In this document: piece after piece, positions 1 to 9,172 of the stretch | How positions within the stretch are numbered: position 1 is the first letter of the stretch | Layout: every line of letters starts with the position of its first letter | Source: CAZXYS01 sp964645005 | GTDB taxonomy: Bacteria > Bacteroidota > Ignavibacteria > Kapaibacteriales > UBA2268 | Length of the DNA: 64,000 nt | Assembly: GCA_964645005.1 (NCBI GenBank) | Contig: CAZXYS010000018.1 | Coordinates: forward strand, 1 to 64,000 | Reading direction: 5' to 3' | The notes under the pieces: model-generated | Seen by the model: the letters and a program-made list of their open reading frames with translations, nothing else | Told to the model about the DNA's origin: nothing | Database searches by the model: none | Made by a program: the position numbers and the translations under genes

Positions 1-1
1 A

Positions 2-112
2 CCGACTACCCTTATAAGCATGATAAAGCAGCTGCAATCGGCGGCAGGCAATCACGGCGCTTCTCAGCGCCGCCCGACGGTTCTTATCGACGCCGGAGTA
101 TTATCACAGTGA
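2..112 (+). CDS. possible 3' end of a gene cut by the window edge
   Basis: The first 112 bases stay open in this frame to a TGA at 110-112, giving about 36 residues ending in VLIDAGVLSQ. A second frame is also open to a TAA at 127-129, so the true reading frame cannot be decided. In many bacteria the gene before fliP is fliO or fliN, but neither tail is recognisable as one of these. Only the plus strand is open enough to suggest coding. No function is assigned. Confidence 0.25.
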   Translation, partial: PTTLISMIKQLQSAAGNHGASQRRPTVLIDAGVLSQ

Positions 113-256
113 AATATATACGGCGTTAAATATCAGACCCGATCCAATAGGTATTAAGAAAACGGAAACATAAAAAATCCGTAGTCACCATTGGAAATTT
201 GCTGATTACAGCTATTTTTTTGATTTGTTTATGGTTATACTTTTTTTCTTTTATCA

Positions 257-307
257 AAATGGTAAAGTTGGGTTAACTTTAACCTTTAACCATTCACCTT
301 TAACCTC
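257..307. repeat. TTAAAGGTTAA-type intergenic repeat upstream of fliP
   Basis: The interval 113-554 before fliP holds no convincing gene. Within it, 257-307 carries repeated TTTAACC and CACCTTTAACC words. The same words, in either orientation, recur at 1427-1465, 45107-45130, 52728-52765 and 63356-63378, always between genes. No clear promoter was identified by eye. Confidence 0.4.
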
Positions 308-554
308 TCTCCAATAACTATCAACCCGAACTAAACAAGCAAATTCAAAAAACTGAAAAATGCACGATAATCGACAACTGTCTGATATTATCCACTTTTC
401 CCTCGCCAAATATTTCCGGCTAATATTCCGCAATCCCATTTAAACCTATTTTCAACTACTTATAACTTCCGATCAATTCTTTGTTAACAAATATTTCTTT
501 GGCACATCTATTGTGAAACAAATCGAAGAATTCTTAAAATTAATTAATGAAACA

Positions 555-1361
555 ATGAATTTTAGATTAAAAAAGTATTTACATAGATCGTCAGGTTTTT
601 TATTAGTTCTGATTTTATTCTTTTTTCTTTCGGGGAAAGAACTCAATTCCCAGCAGCAGCAGCCCGGTGGACAGCAATTGAATCTTCCCGGCATTTCCGT
701 GCAGGTCGGCGGCGATGATGAGGAAGGCGACAACTTTGTACTGACACTTCAGATAATCGCTGTCATGACTATCCTGACGCTCGCGCCGTCAATTCTCGTC
801 ATGATGACCTGCTTCACACGGATCATCGTCGTTTTCCACTTCCTGAAAGCGGCGCTGGGTACGCACACGCAGCCACCCAACCAGCTATTGACAGGTCTGG
901 CGTTGTTTCTAACATTTTTCGTAATGCAGCCGGTACTGGACACAGCTAACAAAAACGGCATCCAGCCTTACGTACAGGAAGAGATCACGCAGGAAGAAGC
1001 CGTGACCAATATCATCGAGCCCTTCCGCGACTTCATGATAAAACACACCCGCGAGAAGGATCTCGGCTTGTTCATCAAGCTCAGCGGCGGCGACAAACCC
1101 GAATCGATGGAAGATGTTTCCACCTGGACGCTGATACCCGCATTCTCACTGAGCGAACTGCGGATGGCGTTCCAGATCGGCTTTCTGCTATTCGTGCCGT
1201 TCCTGGTGCTGGACATGATAATAGCGAGCACGCTCATGTCACTCGGTATGTTCTTGCTGCCGCCGCAGCTCATATCGCTGCCGATAAAGGTGCTGCTATT
1301 CATAATTGTGGACGGCTGGTATCTTGTGATCGACTCACTGATGAAAAGTATTATGACTTAA
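555..1361 (+). CDS. fliP: flagellar type III export gate protein FliP
   Basis: FliP forms, with FliQ and FliR, the helical export gate in the inner membrane through which flagellar axial proteins are secreted. The N-terminus has a basic start and a hydrophobic stretch ending in LNSQQQQ, matching the cleavable signal peptide typical of FliP. The family signatures follow: a CFTRIIVVFHFLKAALG segment near residues 80-95, then QPPNQLLTGLALFLTFFV, and near the end the PAFSLSELRMAFQIGFLLF and VDGWYLVIDSL segments. An upstream in-frame GTG at 513 would add 14 residues before the signal peptide; I prefer the ATG at 555 because it begins directly with the basic signal-peptide region. fliQ and fliR follow on the same strand. 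Confidence 0.96.
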   Translation: MNFRLKKYLHRSSGFLLVLILFFFLSGKELNSQQQQPGGQQLNLPGISVQVGGDDEEGDNFVLTLQIIAVMTILTLAPSILVMMTCFTRIIVVFHFLKAALGTHTQPPNQLLTGLALFLTFFVMQPVLDTANKNGIQPYVQEEITQEEAVTNIIEPFRDFMIKHTREKDLGLFIKLSGGDKPESMEDVSTWTLIPAFSLSELRMAFQIGFLLFVPFLVLDMIIASTLMSLGMFLLPPQLISLPIKVLLFIIVDGWYLVIDSLMKSIMT

Positions 1362-1426
1362 CTTGTTCAGGGGGAGTATCTTTTTGAAATTTAACAGGTT
1401 ATTCGAAGTTATATAGTTTTAATAAA

Positions 1427-1519
1427 CAGGTTAAAGGTTAACGGCAAAAGGTTAAAGTTAAGAACAGCGAAGGAAAAAAATTCCCCTCCTTATTGAAGGA
1501 GGGGATAAAGGGGTGGTTA
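1427..1519. repeat. two repeat families between fliP and fliQ
   Basis: Bases 1427-1465 contain GGTTAAAGGTTAACGG-like words shared with other intergenic sites. Bases 1482-1519 are an imperfect palindrome (CCCCTCCTT, short loop, AAGGAGGGG, then AAGGGGTGGTT). Relatives of the palindrome occur at 28684-28735, 35427-35492, 40515-40557 and 57617-57683. It could fold in RNA as a hairpin inside the fliP-fliQ transcript. Confidence 0.55.
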
Positions 1520-1606
1520 AAAACCGTTAACCGATCTGAACAAAGAATTTAACTCAGAAAAAATGACAACAACAAAAAAGAACATAAACTAAAAAAGGGG
1601 AAAACT

Positions 1607-1873
1607 ATGAACGATGTAATGATTGTATCAATAGCGCGCGACGCATTTTACTACGTACTGATAGTAGCGGGACCTTTGCTTCTGGCATCGCTGATAGTGG
1701 GCTTGGTGATTTCCATTTTCCAGGCAGCTACATCCATATCCGAGCAGACACTGACATTTGTCCCCAAAATACTGACGGTTTTCATCGTAAGTATCATCAT
1801 CCTTCCGTTCATGATGAGTAACATGAAAAACTTCACGGAAGAATTGTTCAAAATGATACCTGAATTGAAGTAA
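1607..1873 (+). CDS. fliQ: flagellar type III export gate protein FliQ
   Basis: This 88-residue protein has the standard FliQ length and two transmembrane helices (about residues 14-40 and 52-72). The segment LIVGLVISIFQAATSISEQT, followed by LTFVPKIL, is diagnostic for the family. FliQ packs around the FliP-FliR core of the export gate. A purine-rich AAAAAGGGGAAAA stretch just before the ATG may act as a ribosome binding site. fliR starts 13 bases after its stop, so the two are almost certainly co-transcribed. Confidence 0.96.
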   Translation: MNDVMIVSIARDAFYYVLIVAGPLLLASLIVGLVISIFQAATSISEQTLTFVPKILTVFIVSIIILPFMMSNMKNFTEELFKMIPELK

Positions 1874-1885
1874 GCGGTTCCGCCA

Positions 1886-2683
1886 ATGTTCGACACAGCA
1901 ACGCTTGAAATACTAATGGGTAAGTTCGTTGTGGGGATGCTGTTTTTCGTACGCATCTCGGGAATGATGATCACCGGACCTTTTTTCAAGAATACGGCTA
2001 TTATTCCCCAGGTCAAGATCTTCCTCAGCTTCTTCCTTGCGATAGCGATGACCAGCGCCTTCTCAGAGGAACAGCCGCCAATAGATTTCCATCTGTGGTA
2101 CATGCTGCTATTGGTCATCAAAGAATTCGGCGTCGGCGCGATCATAGGCTTTGCAACGAACATGGTCTTTTTTGCGGCAAGATTTGCAGGCGGATTGATA
2201 GACTTCGACATGGGCTATCACACTGCGTCTCTGTTCACCCAGGAACAAACCTCGCCCACACTCGTCGGCGAGCTTCAAAACCTCGCCGCCTTAATGCTGT
2301 TCCTGTTTTTGAATGGGCACCATTTTGTGATAGAGTCATTATACGCCAGTGCGAGGGCAGTCCCGCTGACATATTTCACTGTTACCGAATCAACAATTGA
2401 GCTTCTGGTGAAACTAGCGACATCCATCTTCATCATCGCGGTAAAGATGGCGGCGCCCATACTCGTCGCGCTGTTCCTGACAAATTTGGCATTGGCGCTG
2501 CTGGCGAGGGTTGCCCCGCAGACGAACATTTTCATCCTCAGCTTCCAGATGAAGATACTCGTCGGCTTGCTTACATTGATCGGCGGCGTCCCGTTATTCA
2601 TCCTCATGGCTAAATACGGGCTCAACGCTATGGAAACCGAGACAATGAAAATACTGATGAGTCTGAATCCGGGAAGGGTGTAG
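1886..2683 (+). CDS. fliR: flagellar type III export gate protein FliR
   Basis: FliR is the single-copy component of the export gate. The 265-residue length and about six hydrophobic segments fit the family. Typical features are the early RISGMMITGPFFKNTAIIPQ region (residues 23-43), the GFATNMVFFAARFAGGLIDFDMG stretch near residues 90-112, and the ALALLARVAPQTNIFILSFQ segment near 205-225, where a conserved R-x-x-P-Q-x-N motif is visible. It follows fliQ closely. The next gene, flhB, lies 400 bases downstream beyond repeat-rich sequence, so it may have its own promoter. Confidence 0.96.
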   Translation: MFDTATLEILMGKFVVGMLFFVRISGMMITGPFFKNTAIIPQVKIFLSFFLAIAMTSAFSEEQPPIDFHLWYMLLLVIKEFGVGAIIGFATNMVFFAARFAGGLIDFDMGYHTASLFTQEQTSPTLVGELQNLAALMLFLFLNGHHFVIESLYASARAVPLTYFTVTESTIELLVKLATSIFIIAVKMAAPILVALFLTNLALALLARVAPQTNIFILSFQMKILVGLLTLIGGVPLFILMAKYGLNAMETETMKILMSLNPGRV

Positions 2684-2773
2684 TGTTATTCTTTAAGGAA
2701 TGGCGAAATGCATCTTCGCATGAAAGTAACATTCCCAAATACAATTTGGGAATGAGGATTAAAGTTAGTGAAT

Positions 2774-2823
2774 GTCATTCCTGCGAATGTCTTTAGATCT
2801 TGCTTTAGCGGGGCAGGAATCTT
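2774..2823 (+). repeat. repeat family A copy, inside the 398-bp fliR-flhB gap
   Basis: This is one arm of the commonest dispersed repeat here: GTCATTCCTGCGAATGTCTTTAGA, then CTGCTTTAGCGGGGCAGGAATCT-like sequence. Other copies are at 4195, 6944, 19783, 35205, 42070 and 63932. The rest of the interval 2684-3081 holds small hairpins (for example ATTCCCAAAT...ATTTGGGAAT around 2731-2754 and GCAAGCTTTAGCTTGC around 2878-2893) but no gene. Confidence 0.75.
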
Positions 2824-3081
2824 TAACCCAAATATTGCATTAGACAATATTAATTTTTGGGAAACAATTGCAACAGCAAGCTTTAGCTTGCTGCTAATTC
2901 TAACTATTTCAGACCATTTGCAAAGCGCTAAAGCACTTTGTTGAAAAGGATTACAACAAATTCGAGTTTTCTAATGAAGTATTCAGGTTTAATTATTGGA
3001 TTTTCATTCACACTCGCAATGACACAATTAATCATAAATAATTCAACATTAAAAATTGATTAAAAATTAAACCAAAGGTTT

Positions 3082-4167
3082 ATGGCTGAGAACAAAGAGG
3101 GACAGGAAAAAACTGAAGACGCGACCCCGAAACGGCTGCACGAAGCGCGCATGAGGGGGCAGGTATCGAAGAGTCTCGACGTCACGACGGCGGCGGTAAT
3201 GCTGTTCGGCGGGCTGGTAGTCTTTCTTCTCGGCACCAATTTAATGGATAAGTACAGGGAATTCATGAAGTTCCTGTTCCTGCAAGCCGGAATCATGGAA
3301 CTCTCACTGGAAAATGCGCATATAATTTATTATAACATTATGCTCTTTCTTGGGAAAGCGCTTGTACCTATCATTGTCATAGTTTTTCTTATCAGTTTTA
3401 TTGCGGAAGTCAGTCAGGTTGGGCTAAAAATAGCCAACAAGAAATTCACCGAAGGACTTATGTTCAAGCAGGTTTTCAATCCGCTGAATGGTCTCAAACG
3501 AATATTCTTTTCCGGCAGGTCGCTCTTTGAACTTGTAAAAAGCATATTCAAAATATTCATTCTCGGCGGCGTAGTGTTCTGGGTGCTGTACGATCAGGGC
3601 GAGAACATAGTCGGTCTGCTGGACAAGCCATTCATGGCAGTTGCAACGTATATGGTGAAGCTAAGCTTAGAGTTGGTCGTAAAAGTAGGGATAGTGTACA
3701 TAATCATCGCCGTGATTGATCTAATGTACCAGAAATACCGCTTCAAGGAGGACATGAAAATGACTAAAGACGAGATAAAGGAAGAGCGCAAGCAGGCTGA
3801 GGGCGATCCCAAGGTAAAATCCAGGCTGCGGCAGATCATGCGCGACAAGATCCGCAAGATCATGATGAAAAAAGTCGAGGAAGCGGACGTGGTCATCACC
3901 AATCCCACACACTTTGCCGTGGCTCTCGAATACAAGCCCGGCAAAATGCCTGCGCCGCGGTTAGTCTCGAAGGGGGCGGATCACCTCGCTTTCAAGATAA
4001 TAGATCTGGCGAAGGAAAACGGTATCCCTATTGTCGAAGAGCCGCCGCTGGCACGCACGCTCTTCTATTCCGTCGATCTCGACCAGGAAATCCCAGAGAA
4101 CCTGTTCAAGGCTGTGGCACAGGTGATGGCGTATGTCTATCGGCTGAAAAACAAGGTGGTAGCTTAG
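3082..4167 (+). CDS. flhB: flagellar export apparatus protein FlhB
   Basis: FlhB switches export specificity from rod/hook to filament substrates. The 361 residues comprise an acidic N-terminus (EGQEKTEDATPKRLHEAR, typical of FlhB), four transmembrane helices over about residues 30-210, and a cytosolic domain. The autocleavage motif NPTH is present at residues 274-277, with the downstream GADHLAFKIIDLAKENGIPIVEE and PLARTLF segments that stabilise the cleaved domain. All key residues are intact, so autoprocessing should occur between N274 and P275. flhA follows after a repeat-containing 228-base gap. Confidence 0.97.
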   Translation: MAENKEGQEKTEDATPKRLHEARMRGQVSKSLDVTTAAVMLFGGLVVFLLGTNLMDKYREFMKFLFLQAGIMELSLENAHIIYYNIMLFLGKALVPIIVIVFLISFIAEVSQVGLKIANKKFTEGLMFKQVFNPLNGLKRIFFSGRSLFELVKSIFKIFILGGVVFWVLYDQGENIVGLLDKPFMAVATYMVKLSLELVVKVGIVYIIIAVIDLMYQKYRFKEDMKMTKDEIKEERKQAEGDPKVKSRLRQIMRDKIRKIMMKKVEEADVVITNPTHFAVALEYKPGKMPAPRLVSKGADHLAFKIIDLAKENGIPIVEEPPLARTLFYSVDLDQEIPENLFKAVAQVMAYVYRLKNKVVA

Positions 4168-4194
4168 ATGTGGCTGTCCCTACAGTATCTGATT

Positions 4195-4243
4195 GTCATT
4201 CCTGCGAATGTCTTTAGATCCCGCTTTAGCGGGGCAGGAATCT
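4195..4243 (+). repeat. repeat family A copy between flhB and flhA
   Basis: This copy is nearly identical to the one at 2774-2823. It is preceded by GGCTGTCCCTACAGTATCTGA; a similar GGCTGTCCCTATAAGTTAGTGA borders the family A copy at 42010-42122 (minus strand). A fragment of the other arm (CTGAGCGCAGTCGAAGAAT) lies just downstream around 4267-4285. Confidence 0.7.
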
Positions 4244-4395
4244 AAGAATTACTCGTTTTGTTATCCTGAGCGCAGTCGAAGAATAGACAAAAACGACTTA
4301 CGAGGCTGCTTTATCTAAAAAACATTCTGGCAAACTATTTGCCTTAAATGACAAATCGAAAATATTAGGTAGAAATTAAATAAAAAATAGACTTT

Positions 4396-6546
4396 ATGGC
4401 TAAAAATCAACAGATGGCATTATCCGGTGAATCAGGAGCGTTCGCAAGAGTAAGGGACATCGTATTCCCATTCATTTCCCGCAGTCCCGATATAGCGATT
4501 GCCGGCGGCGTTCTACTGATACTGGGGCTTCTTATAATCCCGATTCCGCCGTTCATGCTGGATTTTTTCCTTGCTACGAACATTGCCATCTCGGTATTGA
4601 TCTTACTTGTGGCTATATATCTCAGAACGCCTCTTGAATTTTCTGCTTTCCCAACTATACTGCTAATTTCGACCTTATTCCGCCTCGGATTGAACGTCGC
4701 ATCAACGCGCCTTATTCTCGGCGAAGCATACGCTGGGCAGATAATACAGGCATTCGGCTCATTCGTGATTAAAGGTAACTATGTCGTAGGATTCATCATT
4801 TTCTTGATACTTTTGATAATTAACTTTGTAGTTGTCATCAAAGGTTCGACGCGTATAGCCGAGGTCACTGCACGCTTCACCCTCGACGCTCTGCCCGGCA
4901 AACAGATGAGTATCGACGCCGACCTCAATGCAGGCTACATCGACGAGCAAACCGCCAAAGAACGCCGCGAAGCCCTCACGCAGGAATCCGATTTCTACGG
5001 CGCTATGGACGGCGCAGCGAAGTTTATAAAAGGGGACGCCATCGCCGCAATTGTGATAACGATAATAAACATTATCGGCGGTTTCCTGATCGGTCTGCTG
5101 CAGAAAGATATGACTTTTTCCGGCGCCGTGACGACTTATACCGTGCTGACGATCGGCGACGGACTTGTTTCGCAGATCCCGGCACTGTTCATCTCGGTTT
5201 CCGGCGGTATGGTTGTGACGCGCTCGGCATCGTCGGATGATCTTGACCGGGAAATCAGTTCGCAGTTCGGAGCCAAGCCGAAGGCTCTTTATGCGGCTTC
5301 CGGCGCGCTGGTGCTTATCTCCTTCCTGCCCGGCTTTCCGTCGGTACCGTTTTTGATGCTGGCAGGGCTGGCGGCTGCGGCAGGTTATTTCAGAACAAAA
5401 CATATTCAGCGCGAGCAGGAAGAAAGCATCCGCCGCGAAATGGAAGAAGCCGAAGAGCCCGCCAAACCCGAAGAGCAGCCCGTCGAGGAACTGCTCAAGG
5501 TCGATCCCGTCGAAATAGAACTCGGCTACAGCCTCATCGCTCTCGTTGATGAGACTCAGGGCGGCGATGTATTCAAACGGATAACCAACGTCAGGCGGCA
5601 GCTCGCTGCTGATCTGGGGATTATCCTGCCCCCTGTGCGCGTCCGCGACAATCTGCAGCTCGAGCCCGAGGAATACGTTATTAAAATTCGCAGCAACGAA
5701 GTCGCCCGCAATAAGCTCTATCCGAGCATGCTGCTGGCTATGAACCCCGGCACCGCCGAAGGGCAGCTCAGCGGTATCGAAGTCACCGAGCCCGTTTTCG
5801 GACTTCCCGCAGTGTGGATTTCCATGAATGAGCGGGAAAATGCAGAGATAATGGGCTACACTGTCGTCGAAGGCGCTACCGTCCTCACGACGCACCTGAC
5901 AGAACTGCTTCGCCGGAACGCCCACAAGCTGCTTACAAGACAGGACGTCAAGCATCTTATTGACAATCTCAAGGAAGATTATCCCACGCTTGTCGAAGAG
6001 CTTACGCCGGAAAATCTTCCCATGGCGGCAATTCAGAAAATCCTGCAGAATCTTTTGCAGGAAGGAATTCCCATTCGCGATATGGCGATGATCCTCGAAG
6101 CGCTCCTCGAATACTACAAAGTCACGACAAATATCGACGTCCTGACGGAATACGTACGTCATTCGCTGTCAGAGACTATAAAGAAACTGTTCGAAGATCA
6201 AAACGGCGTCATTCATGCTATCTCGCTCGATCCCGAACTCGAGCAAACGATGACCAACGTGCTTCAGAGCAATAATCAGGCTACGGCGAGCCCGACACTG
6301 GGACTTTCCCACGAAGTCATCACCGAGATCAACAGAAACATGTCGTCTGCGATCGACGAAGTCACAATCGCCGGATACATGCCGGTCGTGATCTGCTCTG
6401 CGCAGATCCGCACGTACTTTTACAGGATGATCCACACTGCCTATCCTATGGTAAGCGTGATCAGCTACACCGAACTTCCGGCAGACACAGACATCGAGAT
6501 TTTGGCGAACATCTCGGCTGGGCAGCCAACCCCAGAGACCGGCTGA
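4396..6546 (+). CDS. flhA: flagellar export gate protein FlhA
   Basis: FlhA forms the nonameric ring of the export gate and docks chaperone-substrate complexes and the ATPase. At 716 residues it has normal length. The N-terminal half (about residues 20-335) has eight hydrophobic helices and the FHIPEP-family signature, including VVIKGSTRIAEVTARF, LDALPGKQMSIDADLNAG and DFYGAMDGAAKFIKGDA. A charged linker (about 335-370) leads to the cytosolic domain, which carries the usual RDNLQLEPEEYVIKI and LAMNPG stretches. The gene is complete, and a long open frame on the opposite strand is only its shadow. It is followed 107 bases later by a J-domain gene. Confidence 0.97.
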   Translation: MAKNQQMALSGESGAFARVRDIVFPFISRSPDIAIAGGVLLILGLLIIPIPPFMLDFFLATNIAISVLILLVAIYLRTPLEFSAFPTILLISTLFRLGLNVASTRLILGEAYAGQIIQAFGSFVIKGNYVVGFIIFLILLIINFVVVIKGSTRIAEVTARFTLDALPGKQMSIDADLNAGYIDEQTAKERREALTQESDFYGAMDGAAKFIKGDAIAAIVITIINIIGGFLIGLLQKDMTFSGAVTTYTVLTIGDGLVSQIPALFISVSGGMVVTRSASSDDLDREISSQFGAKPKALYAASGALVLISFLPGFPSVPFLMLAGLAAAAGYFRTKHIQREQEESIRREMEEAEEPAKPEEQPVEELLKVDPVEIELGYSLIALVDETQGGDVFKRITNVRRQLAADLGIILPPVRVRDNLQLEPEEYVIKIRSNEVARNKLYPSMLLAMNPGTAEGQLSGIEVTEPVFGLPAVWISMNERENAEIMGYTVVEGATVLTTHLTELLRRNAHKLLTRQDVKHLIDNLKEDYPTLVEELTPENLPMAAIQKILQNLLQEGIPIRDMAMILEALLEYYKVTTNIDVLTEYVRHSLSETIKKLFEDQNGVIHAISLDPELEQTMTNVLQSNNQATASPTLGLSHEVITEINRNMSSAIDEVTIAGYMPVVICSAQIRTYFYRMIHTAYPMVSVISYTELPADTDIEILANISAGQPTPETG

Positions 6547-6653
6547 AAGTGAGCAGACACGTAATTCAGTATTTTTGCTGATTGCCGGAACGCTGCAATT
6601 ATAGCTATTTTTGATTGGACTATAAGCGATACGGAATAATATTGTAATAGATC

Positions 6654-6938
6654 ATGGCTGTAATAAAAAAAGTAAAGGACTACTATAAAATTTTAGGCAT
6701 CGAGCGGACGGCATCTGCCGAGGACATCCGCTATGCCTACCGCAAACTCGTACGCAAATACCACCCCGACCTAAATCCCGACGACCCGGAAGCCCTCGAG
6801 CTTTTCAAAGAGATCAACGAAGCCTACAAAGTCCTGGGCAACCTCGACAACCGCCTCTACTACAGCATGATTCTCAACCGCAAGAAGCAATTAATGAAAG
6901 AAGTCGACAAATTCGAAAACGGCGAACTGAAGAAGTAA
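6654..6938 (+). CDS. stand-alone J-domain (DnaJ-like) protein
   Basis: This 94-residue protein is almost entirely a J domain: helix II ends in RKYHPD, giving the essential HPD triad, and helix III reads [13 protein letters not shown]. There is no G/F-rich region, zinc finger or client-binding domain, so it is not DnaJ itself. J domains stimulate ATP hydrolysis by DnaK-type Hsp70s. Position directly after flhA suggests it may be co-transcribed with the export genes and might recruit Hsp70 to flagellar clients, but that is inference from location only. Confidence 0.85.
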   Translation: MAVIKKVKDYYKILGIERTASAEDIRYAYRKLVRKYHPDLNPDDPEALELFKEINEAYKVLGNLDNRLYYSMILNRKKQLMKEVDKFENGELKK

Positions 6939-6943
6939 AATAT

Positions 6944-6983
6944 GTCATTCCTGCGCATGTCTTTAGTAGCAGTGCAGGAGTCT
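6944..6983 (+). repeat. degenerate repeat family A copy after the J-domain gene
   Basis: GTCATTCCTGCGCATGTCTTTAG is recognisable, but the second arm is shortened and mutated. The rest of 6984-7257 contains no gene I can support. Confidence 0.55.
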
Positions 6984-7078
6984 TTATTCTACCTTAAAAA
7001 GTGGTACACAGGGGGTTGTAACATGCTTCAATTCGTAATTGAATGTCTGCCACTATGTGAAATACATTCGCACAGTAG

Positions 7079-7098
7079 CGACAAGGCACGCCTTGTCG
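7079..7098. repeat. 20-bp perfect palindrome CGACAAGGC-N2-GCCTTGTCG
   Basis: A 9-base inverted repeat around a two-base centre. The same palindrome, with one changed base in the centre, is found at 63797-63816, also in intergenic repeat-rich DNA. It could be a fragment of a dispersed element or a binding site. Confidence 0.5.
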
Positions 7099-7257
7099 TA
7101 ACAATTAACCATACCAAATCACGCTCTGATAGCCAGTTTACATCCTGTTGACTGAGTTGCACTTAGCCAGCAAATTTTCTGAAAAGTTGCACTTTGCTCT
7201 TACAATCATGGTATCCCCGCCAATCCTATAAATCACAAGTCAGAAAGTCAAAGAAAA

Positions 7258-7413
7258 TCAGGCAGCCAACGCAAACAACACCTCCAGCCCAACCATATCC
7301 ACAAAATTGACAATTTCATCAGCCCGCAGCCGGTAACTAGCAGCCAAAACAGCGACATTACTAACTAAAAGCGAGAAATGTGAAATAAAACCATGGGTAA
7401 AAAAGAAAAACAC
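7258..7413 (-). CDS. short open frame of unknown nature, possibly a gene remnant
   Basis: Between the J-domain gene and the decarboxylase, the minus strand stays open for 51 codons from a GTG at 7413 to a TGA at 7258-7260. The C-terminal half (ASYRLRADEIVNFVDMVG, then LEVLFALAA) looks protein-like, mixing charged helix and hydrophobic residues. No family is recognised, there is no clear ribosome binding site, and surrounding DNA is repeat-rich. It may be the tail of a decayed gene rather than a functional peptide. Confidence 0.2.
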   Translation of the reverse strand: MFFFFTHGFISHFSLLVSNVAVLAASYRLRADEIVNFVDMVGLEVLFALAA

Positions 7414-7480
7414 TTACTATGATATTAGCTAAACAATTATTAAATTACAGCTAAAATGTTAAATTATAATAGAATTAGAT

Positions 7481-8887
7481 ATGAACAACATAGAATTTCG
7501 CAAACATGCACACGAAATAGTGGACTGGATAGCAGATTATTTCGAGGATCTGGAAAACATGCAGGTAAAACCCGGCATCGAACCGGGACAAATACTGGGG
7601 CAGATACCCGAAAGCGCTCCTGCCCGGGCAGAAAAATTCGAAAATATCTTTTCCGATTTTCTTAACATCATTCTGCCCGGCATGACACATTGGCAGCACC
7701 CCCGCTTCCACGCGTATTTCCCGGCGAATAATAGTTACCCGTCACTGTTGGGGGAGATGTTGACAGCAGCTATGGGTGCACAATGTATGATCTGGCAGAC
7801 TTCACCCGCCGCCTCCGAATTAGAAGAGGTTGTCATGAATTGGCTCCGCGATATGACGGGTCTGCCCCCGGAATTCCACGGCGTTATTCAGGATACGGCT
7901 TCAACTGCCACACTTGTTTCAATTCTGACGGTAAGAGAAAAATTTACGAACTACGGCATTAATAAAGCCGGTTACCCCGGCGGTAACCGCTATCGTGTGT
8001 ATTGCTCGACGGAAGCACATTCCTCTATAGAAAAAGCCGCTAAAATTGCAGGACTCGGCAAGAACAATGTTGTAAAAGTGCCGGTTGATGATAAGTTCAG
8101 CATAATTCCTTCGGAACTGGAGAAAGCTATTGATGATGATTTCAAGAAGGGTTACAGACCCCTTTGTATAATAGCAGCACTCGGAACAACAGGCTCCACC
8201 GCAGTAGATGACCTGACAGAAGCTGGAAAGATCGCTGACAAATTTGGACTGTGGGTGCATGTAGACGCTGCTTTCGCTGGGACGGCGATGCTTCTCCCAG
8301 AAATGCGGCATTATCTCGAAGGTATCGAATATGTAGATTCCTACGTATTCAATCCTCACAAGTGGATGTTCACGAACTTCGATTGCTCGGCGTATTTTGT
8401 TCGTGACAAAGATGCACTTATCCGAACGTTCGAGATCATGCCGGAATATCTGAAAACCGAAGTCGACACTCAGGTCAATAACTATCGTGATTGGGGATTA
8501 CAGCTCGGAAGACGCTTCCGCGCGCTTAAGCTGTGGTTTGTGATACGCAGCTTCGGAGTGGAAGGCTTGCGCGCAAAGGTAAGAGAACATATAGACATGG
8601 CTCATAAACTCAAGGATCTGATTAATGCCGACCCCGAATTCGAGATGCTGGCACCGTTGAATTTCAATACTCTTTGCTTCAGGTATAATCCCGGCGACAG
8701 GGACGAAACCGAATTAAACGTCCTCAATGCCCGGTTACTTGAGAATGTGAATAAGACAGGCAGGGCATTCATTACCCATACAAAGCTTAATGGGAGATAT
8801 ACAATTCGCTTTGTTATAGGTCAGACAAATGTTCGCTGGCACCATGTCAAGGAGACATGGAATATAATAAGAGCCACAAGACCTTAA
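7481..8887 (+). CDS. PLP-dependent aromatic L-amino acid decarboxylase family protein
   Basis: Group II pyridoxal-phosphate decarboxylases of this kind convert aromatic amino acids such as tyrosine, tryptophan or DOPA to amines. The 468-residue length fits. Family features in order: MTHWQHPRFHAYFPANNSYP (about residues 67-86), the WLRDMTGLPPEFHGVIQDTAS region, the HVDAAFAG motif with H260 and D262 near the cofactor, and NPHKW with K294 as the predicted Schiff-base lysine. Substrate preference cannot be read from sequence alone. The gene stands alone between repeat-rich spacers, with no transporter next to it. Confidence 0.9.
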   Translation: MNNIEFRKHAHEIVDWIADYFEDLENMQVKPGIEPGQILGQIPESAPARAEKFENIFSDFLNIILPGMTHWQHPRFHAYFPANNSYPSLLGEMLTAAMGAQCMIWQTSPAASELEEVVMNWLRDMTGLPPEFHGVIQDTASTATLVSILTVREKFTNYGINKAGYPGGNRYRVYCSTEAHSSIEKAAKIAGLGKNNVVKVPVDDKFSIIPSELEKAIDDDFKKGYRPLCIIAALGTTGSTAVDDLTEAGKIADKFGLWVHVDAAFAGTAMLLPEMRHYLEGIEYVDSYVFNPHKWMFTNFDCSAYFVRDKDALIRTFEIMPEYLKTEVDTQVNNYRDWGLQLGRRFRALKLWFVIRSFGVEGLRAKVREHIDMAHKLKDLINADPEFEMLAPLNFNTLCFRYNPGDRDETELNVLNARLLENVNKTGRAFITHTKLNGRYTIRFVIGQTNVRWHHVKETWNIIRATRP

Positions 8888-9172
8888 ATTTATAACATTA
8901 TTGATAATTTTAATTAACAAAATCCATTATTTAAAAATGATAATGATATTTTAAATAACATATCCCCTTATTTAAGAATATTGCAATTTTCTTAAATAAG
9001 AATTATATTTGTTTAAATTTTAAATAGATTTGAAACTGTTCAGATTCCAAAATTTATGTCATTGCGATTAGCGCAGCGACGAAGCAATCTTATCAGCAAA
9101 AGACCGCTTCGAATCGCTCGCAAAATAATTCCATTTCTCTTTTCTTATCGCTGGAGAATATAAGTATTAATT

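Noticed and set aside
254..439. A 61-codon minus-strand frame upstream of fliP
   Set aside because: It covers an intergenic repeat and shows no conserved features.
4759..6162. A 467-codon open frame on the minus strand opposite flhA
   Set aside because: It mirrors the conserved flhA coding frame, has no recognisable domain, and arises from flhA codon bias.
1..7000. Non-flagellar (virulence) type III secretion system
   Set aside because: Sequence motifs and the nearby flagellin operon identify flagellar FliPQR/FlhBA; no secretin or needle genes are present.
6942..7151. A 69-codon plus-strand frame after the J-domain gene
   Set aside because: It reads through a dispersed repeat and a palindrome; no protein-like features.
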